From Streptomyces zagrosensis (GTDB lineage: Bacteria > Actinomycetota > Actinomycetes > Streptomycetales > Streptomycetaceae), in the NCBI RefSeq assembly GCF_014203645.1, contig NZ_JACHJL010000028.1, positions 21,498 to 85,497 of the forward strand: a DNA stretch of 64,000 nucleotides, read 5' to 3'. Every line of letters begins with the position of its first letter. Position 1 is the first letter of the stretch. A model generated the notes under the pieces. That model ran no database searches, was not told where the DNA came from, and worked only from the letters and a program-made list of their open reading frames with translations. Shown one piece after another: positions 34,513 through 44,324 of the stretch. The position numbers were made by a program, and so were the translations under genes.

Positions 34513-34959
34513 ATGGACCAGGCCACGACACGCGGCTCGCTCCTGCTTGAGGATCAACTGTGCTTCGCCCTGTACGCCGCGTCGCGGTCCGTCACCGCTG
34601 GCTACCGGCCCTTGCTGGACGAACTGGGGCTGACTTACCCGCAGTACCTGGTCATGCTCGTGCTGTGGGAGCGGGACCAGGTCCCCGTCCGGGACCTCGG
34701 CGCCGCGCTCCACCTGGAATCCAGCACCCTGTCTCCGCTGCTCAAGCGGCTGGAGGCCAGCGGCCTGATCCGCCGCGAACGGCGCGCCGACGACGAACGC
34801 TCCGTCGCGGTAAGCCTCACCCAGGCCGGTACGGACCTCCGGGAGAAGGCTCGCGCCATCCCCTCGGCCATCGGCGAGACCATGGGCCTGACCCCCGAGC
34901 AGCGCGCCACGGCCATACACCTGCTTCGCCTGCTCACCGCCAACGCCGCCGGCAACTGA
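34513..34959 (+). CDS. MarR family regulator, OhrR-like with redox cysteine
   Basis: This 148-residue regulator contains EDQLCFALYAASRSV; the Cys at position 17 within QLCFALY is the peroxide-sensing cysteine of OhrR. The wHTH follows (RDLGAALHLESSTLSPLLKRL and the wing RRERRADDERSVAVSL). No second partner cysteine is evident, so it is of the 1-Cys type, sensing through mixed disulfide formation. The divergent hydrolase and the nearby OsmC-type peroxidase are likely targets. ATG 34513 has only weak ribosome-site sequence; a closely spaced in-frame start is not available. Confidence 0.88.
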   Translation: MDQATTRGSLLLEDQLCFALYAASRSVTAGYRPLLDELGLTYPQYLVMLVLWERDQVPVRDLGAALHLESSTLSPLLKRLEASGLIRRERRADDERSVAVSLTQAGTDLREKARAIPSAIGETMGLTPEQRATAIHLLRLLTANAAGN

Positions 34960-35156
34960 CCACCGGCACATCACCAGCGCATCACCAACGGATGACCGGC
35001 AGGCGGCTTGGCTGGCCGGCCGGCGGGCAGCGCTCGCCAAACTCCCCAAGGACGCAGGACGCCCCTCACCAGCTGCCGGCGGGCAACAAGGGCCACACCT
35101 CAATGGCGGGCCCGCCCAGCTTCGCGGGCGGGCAGCAGGCCCGGCTACCCGCTCCG

Positions 35157-37025
35157 CTACTCCTGCATCTCGTCGGGACACGGCGTCCCGCGCGGCAACT
35201 GGTACGGCGCCGCGATGTGGTAGGTGCCCGCATACGGTGCGTGCAGCACCGTCCACTCGTCCTCCGGCTGCCCGTCCTTCGCCTCCACGACCCGCTTGGT
35301 CAAACAGCCGTTGAGGTTGACCGGAACGCCACCATCGATGTCGGACTTCGGCGGCTTGATGCTCTTACCCTTACGGTCCACGAGGCCAAGCCACGGCGAG
35401 TACGGGACGCGGATGAGGACCGGGCCCGCCTTCTTCACGTTGATGGTGAGCTTGTCGGGCTCCGCGCTCTCCAGCTTCGCGGGCGGCTCGGCGACGGGCG
35501 TCGGGTTGTTGACCGCGTACAGCTTCCAGCTTCCGTTCGACCACAGCTCCCGCAGATACGGCAACCCCTCGGTGATCAGCTCCGCTTCCTTCTCGCCGGC
35601 GTTGTCCACCTTGCCCGCTGGCAGCACGACGTAGTGCACCGCCCAGCGCTTCAGCCAGGAGTGGTAGCTGTGCGGGGTGAGGGAGTCGTCGTAGAAGAGG
35701 GGGTTGCGCTCCAGGTCGGCCTGTCGGTTCCAGCCGCGGGCGAGGTTGACGTACCGCAGCAGGGCGGACGACTCGCGGTGGCTCTTGGCCGGCACGACCT
35801 CGACCCGGCCCTTCTTGGCGTCCACCTTCTCGAACTGGTCGAGCAGCGGGGCAAGCTCCCGAGCCCACGCGGCGGACGGGGTGGTGTTGATGATGTCGTC
35901 CGCCGACTTGAAGCCCTGCCACACCGTGACCGCCACGATCGCGGTGACCAGCGCTACCCACTTACGCCCGCTGCGCAGCAGTTCCGCACGGCTGGGCCGG
36001 CGGAACTCGGGCAGCGCGGCGAGCAGCACCACGCCGCCGAAGAGCATGCCCAGGCGGGTGATGTTGCTGCCGATCTGGGACGGGACCAGCCAGGCAAGCA
36101 GCACGCCGAACGCGTACAGACCGCCGACGAAGCGCACCGTGCGCCAGCCTGGCGGCGAAAAGACCAACGCACCCACGCCGCACAGGAACGGCAGTATGGC
36201 CGACCACAGGCCCATGGGCTGCTCACCGGAGAACGGGAACAACCACGACGAAAGCCCCACCACGATCGTGGGCGTGACACCGAGCGCGTAGGCGGCCCAG
36301 CGCCGCTTCGTCAGCCACAGCGCCGCTGCCACGATGCCAACAAAGAGCCCGGCCACCGGGCTGGCCATGGTGGACAAGGCCGCGAACAGGGCCGCAAGCA
36401 GCCACCGCAGCGTCCGGTGCAGCGCTCGCGTGGAGCGCCACCTCGTGGGCCACGCGAAGATGACGGCAAGCGCGGCGAGCCCGAACATCGTGCCGAGCCC
36501 GAAGGTCACCCGCCCCGAGATGGCGTTGCAGACCAACCCGAACGCCGCGTACAGCGCGGGCCACAGCGGACGTCGTACGACACGGCTACGCACCAGCAGC
36601 AGCGCCACGAGTCCGGCGGACAGCGTGCCCGCTATCACCATCGTGGTGCGGACGCCGAGCACCGCCATCAAATAGGGCGAGATCACGCTGTACGAGACGG
36701 GGTGCATGCCCCCGTACCAGGCGAGGTTGTACGCCGAACCTGGGTGCTGGAGCGCGAACTCCGCCCAGGCGTCCTGCGCGGCCATGTCGCCGCCGCTGTT
36801 GGCGACCACCAGCACCCACACGAGGTGCAGCAGACCGGCAAAGATCAGCGCAGCCGGAATCGGGTGCCACAGTGCGCGGGCGATTCGGCGAAGCATGCCT
36901 GGCCGCTCCTGGGTGTCAGGTGAGCCGCCTTCGCCCTCCCCTGACCGCCGCTGCGCGGGTACCCGTATCGGTCCGGTGGCGTTCGCGTCGCCCTGCTCGG
37001 CCCGCGCTGGATCAACGGTGGTCAC
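35157..37025 (-). CDS. Polytopic membrane protein with extracellular C-terminal domain (622 aa)
   Basis: After a hydrophilic N-terminus of about 45 residues there are about ten hydrophobic helices (for example HPIPAALIFAGLLHLVWVLV, YSVISPYLMAVLG and WKLFPFSGE-like loops). A large polar C-terminal domain of about 230 residues follows (SPYSPWLGLVDRKGKSIKPP-type region). The layout, with an early loop HPGSAYNLAWYGGMHPVSYS, resembles the streptomycete proteins often labelled as MFS transporters, but I see no MFS motif A. A GT-C-type glycosyltransferase or cell-envelope function is equally possible. It lies downstream of the DD-carboxypeptidase gene on the same strand. Confidence 0.75.
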   Translation of the reverse strand: MTTVDPARAEQGDANATGPIRVPAQRRSGEGEGGSPDTQERPGMLRRIARALWHPIPAALIFAGLLHLVWVLVVANSGGDMAAQDAWAEFALQHPGSAYNLAWYGGMHPVSYSVISPYLMAVLGVRTTMVIAGTLSAGLVALLLVRSRVVRRPLWPALYAAFGLVCNAISGRVTFGLGTMFGLAALAVIFAWPTRWRSTRALHRTLRWLLAALFAALSTMASPVAGLFVGIVAAALWLTKRRWAAYALGVTPTIVVGLSSWLFPFSGEQPMGLWSAILPFLCGVGALVFSPPGWRTVRFVGGLYAFGVLLAWLVPSQIGSNITRLGMLFGGVVLLAALPEFRRPSRAELLRSGRKWVALVTAIVAVTVWQGFKSADDIINTTPSAAWARELAPLLDQFEKVDAKKGRVEVVPAKSHRESSALLRYVNLARGWNRQADLERNPLFYDDSLTPHSYHSWLKRWAVHYVVLPAGKVDNAGEKEAELITEGLPYLRELWSNGSWKLYAVNNPTPVAEPPAKLESAEPDKLTINVKKAGPVLIRVPYSPWLGLVDRKGKSIKPPKSDIDGGVPVNLNGCLTKRVVEAKDGQPEDEWTVLHAPYAGTYHIAAPYQLPRGTPCPDEMQE

Positions 37026-37461
37026 TACGGCTCTTCCCGTCTTCCCCGAGGGTCTTCCCCATCTTCAACGCTCTCCGGGTCTGTCTGCCACCCGGTTGAC
37101 TCGCGTCGGTCGCGCCACGGGATGACTGCGATAGCGGCCGATCGGCCTTCGCGACGCTAGCACGCGCAGGCGTCACGCCAAGGCCGCAGAGAGCGCCTGA
37201 CCTCGACATTCGCCAACCCTTCACCGATCCTCTGTGCCCAAGGTCACCGCTCGTCGCGGTGGTCTACCCCGTGCACCTGACCCAGGCCGCCGAACGCCTG
37301 GCGTGGGCCGCCGACAACCGCCCGGCGCACCAGCGCACAGGCATAAGCGTGCCCCCGGCGTAGGGACGCCGGGGGCAGGCTCGGTAGTTCCGTAGGGATC
37401 AGACCCTGGCACATCCGTAGGGATCAGCCGATCGCAGATCCGTAGGAGCCAGCCGTGGGGA
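37026..37461. other. Intergenic region between DD-carboxypeptidase and membrane-protein genes
   Basis: No gene is supported. It holds the terminator of the DD-carboxypeptidase gene (37350-37377), a short tandem repeat (37389-37464) and the presumed promoter of the membrane-protein gene. Confidence 0.5.
37350..37377 (-). terminator. 12-bp hairpin terminator
   Basis: TGCCCCCGGCGT (37350-37361), loop AGGG, and its perfect complement (37366-37377). It lies about 85 bases downstream of the DD-carboxypeptidase stop. Confidence 0.8.
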
Positions 37462-37464
37462 TCA
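37389..37464. repeat. About 26-bp imperfect tandem repeat, three copies
   Basis: TCCGTAGGGATCAG recurs at about 37389, 37414 and 37439 (last copy degenerate), immediately downstream of and slightly overlapping the carboxypeptidase stop. Confidence 0.65.
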
Positions 37465-40400
37465 GGTGATGCGGATCAGTTTCGCGCCGAAGGACGGCTC
37501 GGACAGGGCGTCCTTCAGCGCCACCGGAACCTTCACCTGGCCGGGGCCATGCCCCACGGTGAGGGTGCCGACCACGGTGCCCGCCTTCGCCTCGTGCGGC
37601 AGGCTCTCGCCGCCGTCCGTGAGCTCAAGGTTCACCGTCAGACCGGACCAGCCCACGGCCGTCACGTCCTTGACGGCGATGACCTGCGTCTTTCCACCCA
37701 GGCCGTCGTCCACCTCGCCGACCACATCGCCCTTCTTCACGACCTTGCGGTCCTGCAACGTGTCCTGCGCCTCCAAGATCAGCTTCTTACTGGCGTCCAG
37801 GACTCCGGTCAGGATCGAGTTGTCCCGCTTGGCGGGGGGCTGCGAGAGCACCGCGCCGATGATCAGTTGCTTGGTGCCGCCGATCTTCTTCTCGGCGGCG
37901 AAGACCAGGTTGCCACCCGCTTTGGTGGTGGTGCCGGTCTTGATGCCCACCACGCCGTTGAACGGCACGAGCCGGTTCCAGTTGCCGTGCTCGTCGCCCC
38001 TGCTGTCGTTGTACTTCGGCATCTTGACGACCTCCCGGAAAGTCGGGTCGTCCATCGCCTTCTTGGCCAGCTTCACCTGGTCGGCCGCGGTACTGACGGT
38101 GGTGGCGTTGAGGCCGCTGGGGTCGGTGTAGGTGGTGTTCTTCATTCCCAGGCTCTTGGCGGCCTCGTTCATCTTCTTGACGAACTCCGCCTCCGACCCG
38201 GAATCCCAGCGAGCGAGCAACCGCGCGACGTTGTTCGCGGAAGCGATCATGATGCCCTCGATCGCCTCGCGCTGGGTGATCTTCGCGCCCTCATCGACCT
38301 TGACCACGGACTCACCGTCCGCGGCCTTGCCCGCATCCGCTGCGGCCTTGGCATCAATGGTGATCTTGGGACCATCGGCGCCCGCCTTCATCGGGTGGTC
38401 GCGCATGATCACGTACGCGGTCATCACCTTCGCCACGCTCGCGATCGGCGCGGGCTTTTGCTCCCCGTACGCGCCGAGGCTGCCGAGCCCCTCGACCTCC
38501 ACGACCGCCTGCCCGGACCCGGGCCACGGCATCGACGGCTTAGCACCGTCGAAGGAGAAGGTTTCGTTGGCCGTGAGGTTCAGCTCGGGCGCCGGCAGCG
38601 GCCGCACCGACTGCGCGATGCCAAACAGGATGGCCAACACCAACACCAACGGCGTCCAGATCTTCACCCGGCGCACGACGGTGCGGGTCAGCGTCTTCGG
38701 CGGCGGTGGGGTGTTCGTGAGCTGCGCCAGCAGATCGAGCGGCGCCGCCGATGCGCCGGTACCAGTACCCGCGGCACCAGCCGCGGTGCCAGTCCCCGCG
38801 GTACCAGCCGCGGTACCAGCCGCCGCCGCGCCCGCGCCGCCGGGCGCCGCGCCGGTCTTCGGGGTGGGGAACCCGGCGCCCGGTGTCGGCAACGTCGGTT
38901 GCTGCTTGGTGCTCTCCGTACCGGGCACCACGCCCGCCCCGGCCCCGGCCTGTTCGCCGGGCTGTGGCTTGCCTCCCGGCTGTCGCCTCGTGCCGGGCTG
39001 CGTGCCCGCCGCCGTACCGGCCGCGCCCTTGCCGCTAGCCGCCGCTGCCGGCTTGGCGGGCCGCTCATCGGCGGACTTGAGCGGTACGAACTGACTGGTC
39101 CGCTCGACGCTCGGCGCGGACTGGCCCGCGTCACCCGCACTCGCCCCGGCTCCCTGGCCAGCGCCCCTGCGTCGGTCCGCGCCTGCGCCCTGACCGTTGT
39201 CGGGGCGCTGGCCTGCGGTGGTACCCGCGCCGGCCGCGGCGGCACCGGGCGCACGAGGCGCATCCGATGGCCGCAGCGCCTTGAAGACCGCCGTTGGCCG
39301 ATCGACGGGCCTGGCACTCGCGCCGGTGTCTGTGCCGGTCCCGGTGCTGATGTCTGTGCCGGTGCCAGCGCTGGTGTCGGTGCTGGTGCCAGTGTCGATG
39401 TTGGTGTCTTTTTCGGCGCCCCTGGCGGTGTCCTTGCCTACGCCCTTATCGGCGTCCTTCGTGGTGGGTCCGCTCGCGGAGGCGTCGGTGTCGCCCTTTG
39501 CGCCCGCACCGTTTCGGTCCTTCGGGCGGACGGTGCCGAATACCGACGTCGGGCTGTCCACCGGCTGGGCGTCGCCGCCACTGCCGAAAGCGCGCTCGCC
39601 GCCGCGGTCACCGCCCCGGTCGCTGTCGGCCTCGCCGCGCTTGGCGTCGGCGCGATCGTCGGCGTCACCACGCTGAGCCGCCCGGTTCCCAGCGGCAGCA
39701 CCACGCACCGCGCCGAACACGGCCGTCGCCCGATCGGACGGCTTGCCCGCCACCGCGTCGAAGGGGCCAGCAGCAGAGTCATCGGGAAAGTCTTTGGTGG
39801 AGTCATCGGTTACGGAATCGGCTGAGGCCGCCCCCGTAACAGTGGAACCGGCACCGGAACCGGAACCGGAATCAGGACCGGAACCAGATGTGGAACGAGA
39901 ACCGGAACCTGTTGCGGAGTCGGTATCGGCGGTATCAGCGGTGGTGCTCACGGCGGCGTCGTTCCTCGCGCTCGTACGGTCATCTCGGGCACCCTCTTGG
40001 GCCCCGTTGGCCGAGCCTTCGCCCGTCTCGTCATCCGCCTCATCCGTACCGGCCTTGGCCACCCATGCGGCGACCGCAGCCCGCAACCGGGCATCGCCGC
40101 CCGGTGTGACCTGTCCGCCGCCGACCTTCGAGACAGCCCCGGAACCAGCATCGGCACGGGCATCGGAGCCCGCTGCGGAAGCAGGGTCGGAACCAGAAAC
40201 GGAATCTTGCATGGAAGGCGAAGACGGCGTCGAGCCGGTGGCAGAACCGGCCGACGCCCGGGGAGCAGCAGCGGCCGTATCCGACCCGGCCGTATACGTG
40301 TCTGCGGCTGTCTCCGCTGAGGCTTCCGCACCTGAACCCGCAGCGGCACTGCCGGTGTCGGCGTGGGTGTCGGGCTGGTCCGCTTCGGCGTCGGCGTCGG

Positions 40401-41043
40401 CGTCGGGCTGGTCGGCTTCGGTGTCGGCTTCGGTGTCGGCGTCAGTCTGGTCCGCTTCGGTCTCGGCCGGGCCGGTCCCGTGCCGTGTGGGCAGTGCCCC
40501 CGTACGGAAGACGGCCGTTGCCCGGTCCTGGCCCTCGGCATGGGCACCGGCACCGGCACCGGCATCAGAGCCGTTGTCCGGCGTCGAGCCGTTGCGTGCG
40601 GAACCGCGCCCCGAACCGTTCCGAGCGGGGCCGCCCTCCGCCGCTCCCTCGGCCTGGCCCGTTTCGTCCGTGGCCGACACCGCCCGCGACGCCGAGCCCG
40701 AGCCCAGTTCCGCTTCCGGCCGCGCACCCGGCGCAGCACCGGTGCGCGTAGAAGCGCTTGAAGCGCCGTTCTCCGCGCCGGTGGCGCGGGACCGACCATC
40801 TGACCCACCCGTGCGCCCCAGCGGCCCCGAGGCGGCCTTGGAGGCGCCGTCAGGCTCCTCGGAGCGGTCTACGCCCCCCGGTGTCGCCCGAGAGGCCGCA
40901 CGCGCCGCGCTTTCGCGCTCCGCAGCGGACTTCGGTGCTCCCTCCGCTTCACGCCGGTCGGTGAGCCGCGGGTCACGTTCGCCCCTGGTGGTCTCCCCCG
41001 ATGACTTTCGCTGCTCTGACCTGTCGGGGGACTCGCCCGCCAC
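37462..41043 (-). CDS. D-alanyl-D-alanine carboxypeptidase (S11/PBP5-like) with giant disordered N-terminus
   Basis: The 1193-residue product has one TM helix near residues 793-813 (VKIWTPLVLVLAILFGIAQS) and an extracellular S11 domain. Catalytic motifs are SVAK (S869, K872), SAN (S935-N937) and KTG (K1035), all intact, so it should trim the terminal D-Ala of peptidoglycan peptides. A PBP5 C-terminal-like domain follows. The cytoplasmic 790 residues are low-complexity (Gly, Ala, Thr, Asp, Glu) with recurring T-[AS]-V-F boxes near 173, 440, 500 and 581. Related actinomycete enzymes also carry long N-termini. GTG 41043 follows AAGGAGG by 5 bases. Confidence 0.9.
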   Translation of the reverse strand: MAGESPDRSEQRKSSGETTRGERDPRLTDRREAEGAPKSAAERESAARAASRATPGGVDRSEEPDGASKAASGPLGRTGGSDGRSRATGAENGASSASTRTGAAPGARPEAELGSGSASRAVSATDETGQAEGAAEGGPARNGSGRGSARNGSTPDNGSDAGAGAGAHAEGQDRATAVFRTGALPTRHGTGPAETEADQTDADTEADTEADQPDADADAEADQPDTHADTGSAAAGSGAEASAETAADTYTAGSDTAAAAPRASAGSATGSTPSSPSMQDSVSGSDPASAAGSDARADAGSGAVSKVGGGQVTPGGDARLRAAVAAWVAKAGTDEADDETGEGSANGAQEGARDDRTSARNDAAVSTTADTADTDSATGSGSRSTSGSGPDSGSGSGAGSTVTGAASADSVTDDSTKDFPDDSAAGPFDAVAGKPSDRATAVFGAVRGAAAGNRAAQRGDADDRADAKRGEADSDRGGDRGGERAFGSGGDAQPVDSPTSVFGTVRPKDRNGAGAKGDTDASASGPTTKDADKGVGKDTARGAEKDTNIDTGTSTDTSAGTGTDISTGTGTDTGASARPVDRPTAVFKALRPSDAPRAPGAAAAGAGTTAGQRPDNGQGAGADRRRGAGQGAGASAGDAGQSAPSVERTSQFVPLKSADERPAKPAAAASGKGAAGTAAGTQPGTRRQPGGKPQPGEQAGAGAGVVPGTESTKQQPTLPTPGAGFPTPKTGAAPGGAGAAAAGTAAGTAGTGTAAGAAGTGTGASAAPLDLLAQLTNTPPPPKTLTRTVVRRVKIWTPLVLVLAILFGIAQSVRPLPAPELNLTANETFSFDGAKPSMPWPGSGQAVVEVEGLGSLGAYGEQKPAPIASVAKVMTAYVIMRDHPMKAGADGPKITIDAKAAADAGKAADGESVVKVDEGAKITQREAIEGIMIASANNVARLLARWDSGSEAEFVKKMNEAAKSLGMKNTTYTDPSGLNATTVSTAADQVKLAKKAMDDPTFREVVKMPKYNDSRGDEHGNWNRLVPFNGVVGIKTGTTTKAGGNLVFAAEKKIGGTKQLIIGAVLSQPPAKRDNSILTGVLDASKKLILEAQDTLQDRKVVKKGDVVGEVDDGLGGKTQVIAVKDVTAVGWSGLTVNLELTDGGESLPHEAKAGTVVGTLTVGHGPGQVKVPVALKDALSEPSFGAKLIRIT

Positions 41044-41311
41044 CGATGCCTCCTTGAAATACGTGGCGCGGGACGCGCCACTGCCCGTGGCACCGCGTCC
41101 CGCCGCCCAACCGTCTACCAGTGTCCTGTGTCGCTGCGACGCATGTGCGCAGCCGCTCCGCCCATATGCGCAGCCGTTTCGCCAAGGGGCGCCGCCCACC
41201 TGCTAGACGAGAACGACATACCTACCGGTTCCCGTCCGAAGTGACCACGCACTCTCGACAGACAGATGTGAGAGGGGTCACCCTGTCACTCATCCACGCG
41301 GGGAGGCATGG

Positions 41312-42079
41312 ATGGGCAGGAGCCGCAGAACAATTCCGGAGGAGCTTCTGTTGCTCGCTTTGGACCCGGCGACGGGAACCACAGCGCAGCCGCAGTCGCT
41401 TGACCTCGGCCTAGCCGGGGCCCAGCTAGTAGAGCTGGCTCTGGCAGGACGGATAGCCCCAGATGGGGATCGTATCGCCGTGGTACTACCACGGCCGACC
41501 GGAGATCCGACGTTGGACTCCGCGCTCGAACTGCTGCGCCGACGCGGCAGTCCGGTGCGCGCCGTCCACTGGATCGGCGGGCCCCGACTGGGGCTACGCC
41601 AGACGTATCTCTCGCACCTGGAGCGGTGCGGCATGGTGCATGCCGTGGCGGGCCAGATGTGCGGGGTATTGCCGACGACTCGCTACCAAGCGACGGAGAC
41701 GGCCATCAGCCGGGAGATCAGGACCCGGCTCGATAACGCGATCCGTACCGGCGTACCGCCGGACCCACGGACCGCGGCGCTTGCCGCCCTGGCCCACGCG
41801 GTCGGGCTCGGCAAGCATCTGTACCCGGGGAATGAGGGGCGTTCATCGCGCTCCAGGCTCCGGGATCTGATTAGGCACGACCCGATGGGTGGGCTCGTGG
41901 CGCACGCCGTGATGGACGTACAGAACGGCGCCGCCGCACCGCCACGGCGAGCACCGGCCCCAACAGGCCGGCCAGCCGGGGCGCGGCCCGCTGCGGAGAC
42001 GGCGACAAGCGTTTCGGCGCAGTCGGCGTCCTTGCACGGGAGCATGGACGGAAGCATGGCCCGCGTCGGCGCTCGCTGA
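41312..42079 (+). CDS. GPP34 (GOLPH3-like) family protein
   Basis: This 255-residue protein contains IPEELLLLALDPATGTTAQP, LGLAGAQLVELALAGRI, LDSALELLRRRGSPVRAVHW, and LDNAIRTGVPPDPRTAALAA, matching bacterial GPP34 proteins (yeast Vps74/GOLPH3 bind phosphoinositides). Function in bacteria is unknown; the family is expanded in streptomycetes. The tail (from about 205) is Ala/Pro/Ser-rich and probably disordered. ATG 41312 is used because it opens the conserved frame; GGGGAGG lies at about 41299. It is divergent from the DD-carboxypeptidase gene. Confidence 0.9.
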   Translation: MGRSRRTIPEELLLLALDPATGTTAQPQSLDLGLAGAQLVELALAGRIAPDGDRIAVVLPRPTGDPTLDSALELLRRRGSPVRAVHWIGGPRLGLRQTYLSHLERCGMVHAVAGQMCGVLPTTRYQATETAISREIRTRLDNAIRTGVPPDPRTAALAALAHAVGLGKHLYPGNEGRSSRSRLRDLIRHDPMGGLVAHAVMDVQNGAAAPPRRAPAPTGRPAGARPAAETATSVSAQSASLHGSMDGSMARVGAR

Positions 42080-42865
42080 CGGCGGTCCTGTGTCGGATGC
42101 GACGAAAAACCGTTTCGTCCGATGTGCCGCCGGTCAGTTCGCTCCCGGTCAGCACATCGCCAACCGGCACACCGCCGGCCGACCCAGCGCCAGTTGGCGT
42201 TACCTCGGCCGGCGCGACGCCATGGCACCACCTGGCGACGCAGGCACTACTCGCTCCACCCGCTCCACACGCAGCACCAGTTCGTCACGTACCACGCAAC
42301 ACCAGCACCACAGGTAACTCAGGGCACCACCACGTAGGACGGCGTGAGCCGACGGCTGGGAACCGCTCAACACCCCGCCAGCACCGTCGGCGTCACACCC
42401 GCAGCACCAGCGCTACGAGGTGTCGGCAGCGTTCCCCAACGCCGCACGGCACCGAGGCAGCGCACCAGCACCACACCGATTCACCTAGCGATACCAGCAC
42501 CACATCAACACAACTAGCACCACATCAGCACCGCTCAGACGATGCAGGCGATGCGGGCCATGCCGCGCGTCGCTTGCGCTGACCGCACCGCAGTCCCTAT
42601 TGACCCGGTTCGGGAGCCGCTGAAACGCGCGGGGTGGTGGGACGACCGTTCCCCAAGGACGGCCGTCCCACCGCCCCGCGCGCATGCCTGCGCCGCCGGC
42701 GGGTCGCGCGCTTCGCCGACCGTGGCCATACCCGGACCCTCTGTGTGCGTTTTCCAGCGCCGCCCCGATCGGTGGTGGCAGGCTGCTGAACACCAGTGGT
42801 CCCCGCACGACTTCGGGGACGGTCCCAGCAACGGGCAGCACAACAAACCCGGAGGTGCACTTCCC
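42080..42865. other. Intergenic region with CACCA-rich direct repeats
   Basis: From about 42235 to 42535 the sequence repeats AGCACCA/CAACACCAGCACCACA units with ACGCAGCACCAG variants. No gene is supported. Downstream (42540-42840) is GC-rich upstream sequence of the XRE regulator. Confidence 0.55.
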
Positions 42866-43741
42866 GTGACATCCAACGTGGGCCCCACGGTCAGGCGACG
42901 TCGGTTGGGGCAGGAACTGCGCAGACTCCGCCAGGAGAAGGGCATGACGGCGGAGGAGGTGGCCGAGGAGTTGATGGTCTCGCAGTCGAAGATCAGCCGA
43001 CTGGAGAACGGTCGCCGCAGCATCAGCCAGCGCGATGTGCGCGACCTGTGCCGCGCCTACCGGGTCGAGGACAAACGCCTCGTCGAGTCGCTGATGCAAA
43101 TGGCCAAGGACTCGCGCCAGCAGGGTTGGTGGAACGCGTTCGGCGACGTTCCGTACAGCGTCTACATCGGTTTCGAAAATGACGCCGCCTCGCTGCGGGT
43201 CTTCGAGTCCCAGGTGGTCCCGGGGCTGCTCCAGACCCCGCAGTACGCCGAGGCGGTTATCGGCGGGGCCATCCCGGAAGGCACCGCTGAGCAACTCGCG
43301 CAGCGGGTTCAGGTGCGGATGCGCCGGCAGGAGCGGATCACCGACCCGCTCAGTCCGCTACGGCTGTGGGCGGTCGTGGACGAGTCGGCGCTGCGGCGCC
43401 TGGTGGGAAACTCCCGCATCATGGCGGACCAGTTGGAATATCTGATCCAGATGAGCCACGAGCCCCATGTGACGGTGCAGGCGCTTCCGTTCGATCTCGG
43501 GTCACACCCCGGCATGAGCGGCCAATTTTCCATTCTGGAGTTCTCCGACGAGTCGGACACCAGCGTGGTCTATCTAGAGGGCGTCACCAGCGACCTCTAC
43601 CTGGAGAAGCTTTCCGATGTGCAGAGCTACAGCATGATGTACGAGCATCTGCGGGCCCAGGCTCTCAACGTCGATCAGAGCCGGCAGTTCATCGCGAAAG
43701 TGGCCAGGGAGCATGCGCAAAATCACCAGACATCGAGCTAA
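42866..43741 (+). CDS. XRE family regulator with DUF5753 domain
   Basis: This 291-residue protein has the N-terminal HTH LGQELRRLRQEKGMTAEEVA, EELMVSQSKISRLENGRRS, and a C-terminal DUF5753 domain (ESQVVPGLLQTPQYAEAVIG, RQERITDPLSPLRLWAVVDE, EFSDESDTSVVYLE). GTG 42866 follows GGAGG by 10 bases. Such regulators usually pair with a small DUF397 protein and influence development or antibiotic production (WhiJ/BldB-like systems). The DUF397 gene lies 373 bases downstream, supporting this. The ligand is unknown. Confidence 0.93.
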   Translation: MTSNVGPTVRRRRLGQELRRLRQEKGMTAEEVAEELMVSQSKISRLENGRRSISQRDVRDLCRAYRVEDKRLVESLMQMAKDSRQQGWWNAFGDVPYSVYIGFENDAASLRVFESQVVPGLLQTPQYAEAVIGGAIPEGTAEQLAQRVQVRMRRQERITDPLSPLRLWAVVDESALRRLVGNSRIMADQLEYLIQMSHEPHVTVQALPFDLGSHPGMSGQFSILEFSDESDTSVVYLEGVTSDLYLEKLSDVQSYSMMYEHLRAQALNVDQSRQFIAKVAREHAQNHQTSS

Positions 43742-44114
43742 AAATCTTCACTGATGCTCTTTCGGGCCGGCGCTCGATACATTTTCCGGCGAACTACGTG
43801 GCGTTTTTCCGATACGCGAGGAAGCGGCCTTTAGCTGCCCACCGCGCTCCCGCCCGTCTTTCCATCGCCGCCCCCTACGCATCCCGGACCAACACCGTTT
43901 CTCCTTCAGCCGGTTGCCAGCCAGGACGATATGAGGGCCTACTCGAAGTGCGAGGGGGGAGAGTACACCCCCGCGCCCCTCGCGTGGAAGAGATCCATGG
44001 GATAAGCCATCCGGTCGAGTGAATGCCCCATTCCCTCAACGATGGAGGCGAGTAGCGTCGATCACGTCGCCCGATTGGCGACGGGCACCATCCGGCAATC
44101 ACATCGGAGTAAAC
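43742..44114. other. Intergenic region between XRE and DUF397 genes
   Basis: No gene or strong motif was found. Local GC content falls near 43742-43800, so a separate DUF397 promoter is possible. Confidence 0.4.
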
Positions 44115-44324
44115 ATGGCTATTCGACGCGGGGACACCCACGCCTGGCAGAAGTCCACGCACTCCGGAGGAAATGGCGCGTGTGTGGAGGTGGCTTCTCC
44201 CGGCATCCAGGTCATCGCCGTGCGCGATTCCAAGGACCCGAGCGGCCCCTCCCTCAGCTTCTCGCCAGAGTCGTGGGACAGCTTTATCGCGGACGTCAAC
44301 GGCGGCGCGTTCAAGGGCGTCTGA
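44115..44324 (+). CDS. DUF397 domain protein
   Basis: This 69-residue protein carries the family pattern WQKSTHSGGNGACVEVASPG, VIAVRDSKDPSGPSLSFSPE and SWDSFIADVNGG. ATG 44115 follows CGGAG by 5 bases. DUF397 proteins are partners of XRE-DUF5753 regulators in streptomycetes, probably acting as small regulators of them (as described for WhiJ-type systems). The upstream XRE gene supports this. No membrane or signal segment is present. Confidence 0.93.
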   Translation: MAIRRGDTHAWQKSTHSGGNGACVEVASPGIQVIAVRDSKDPSGPSLSFSPESWDSFIADVNGGAFKGV

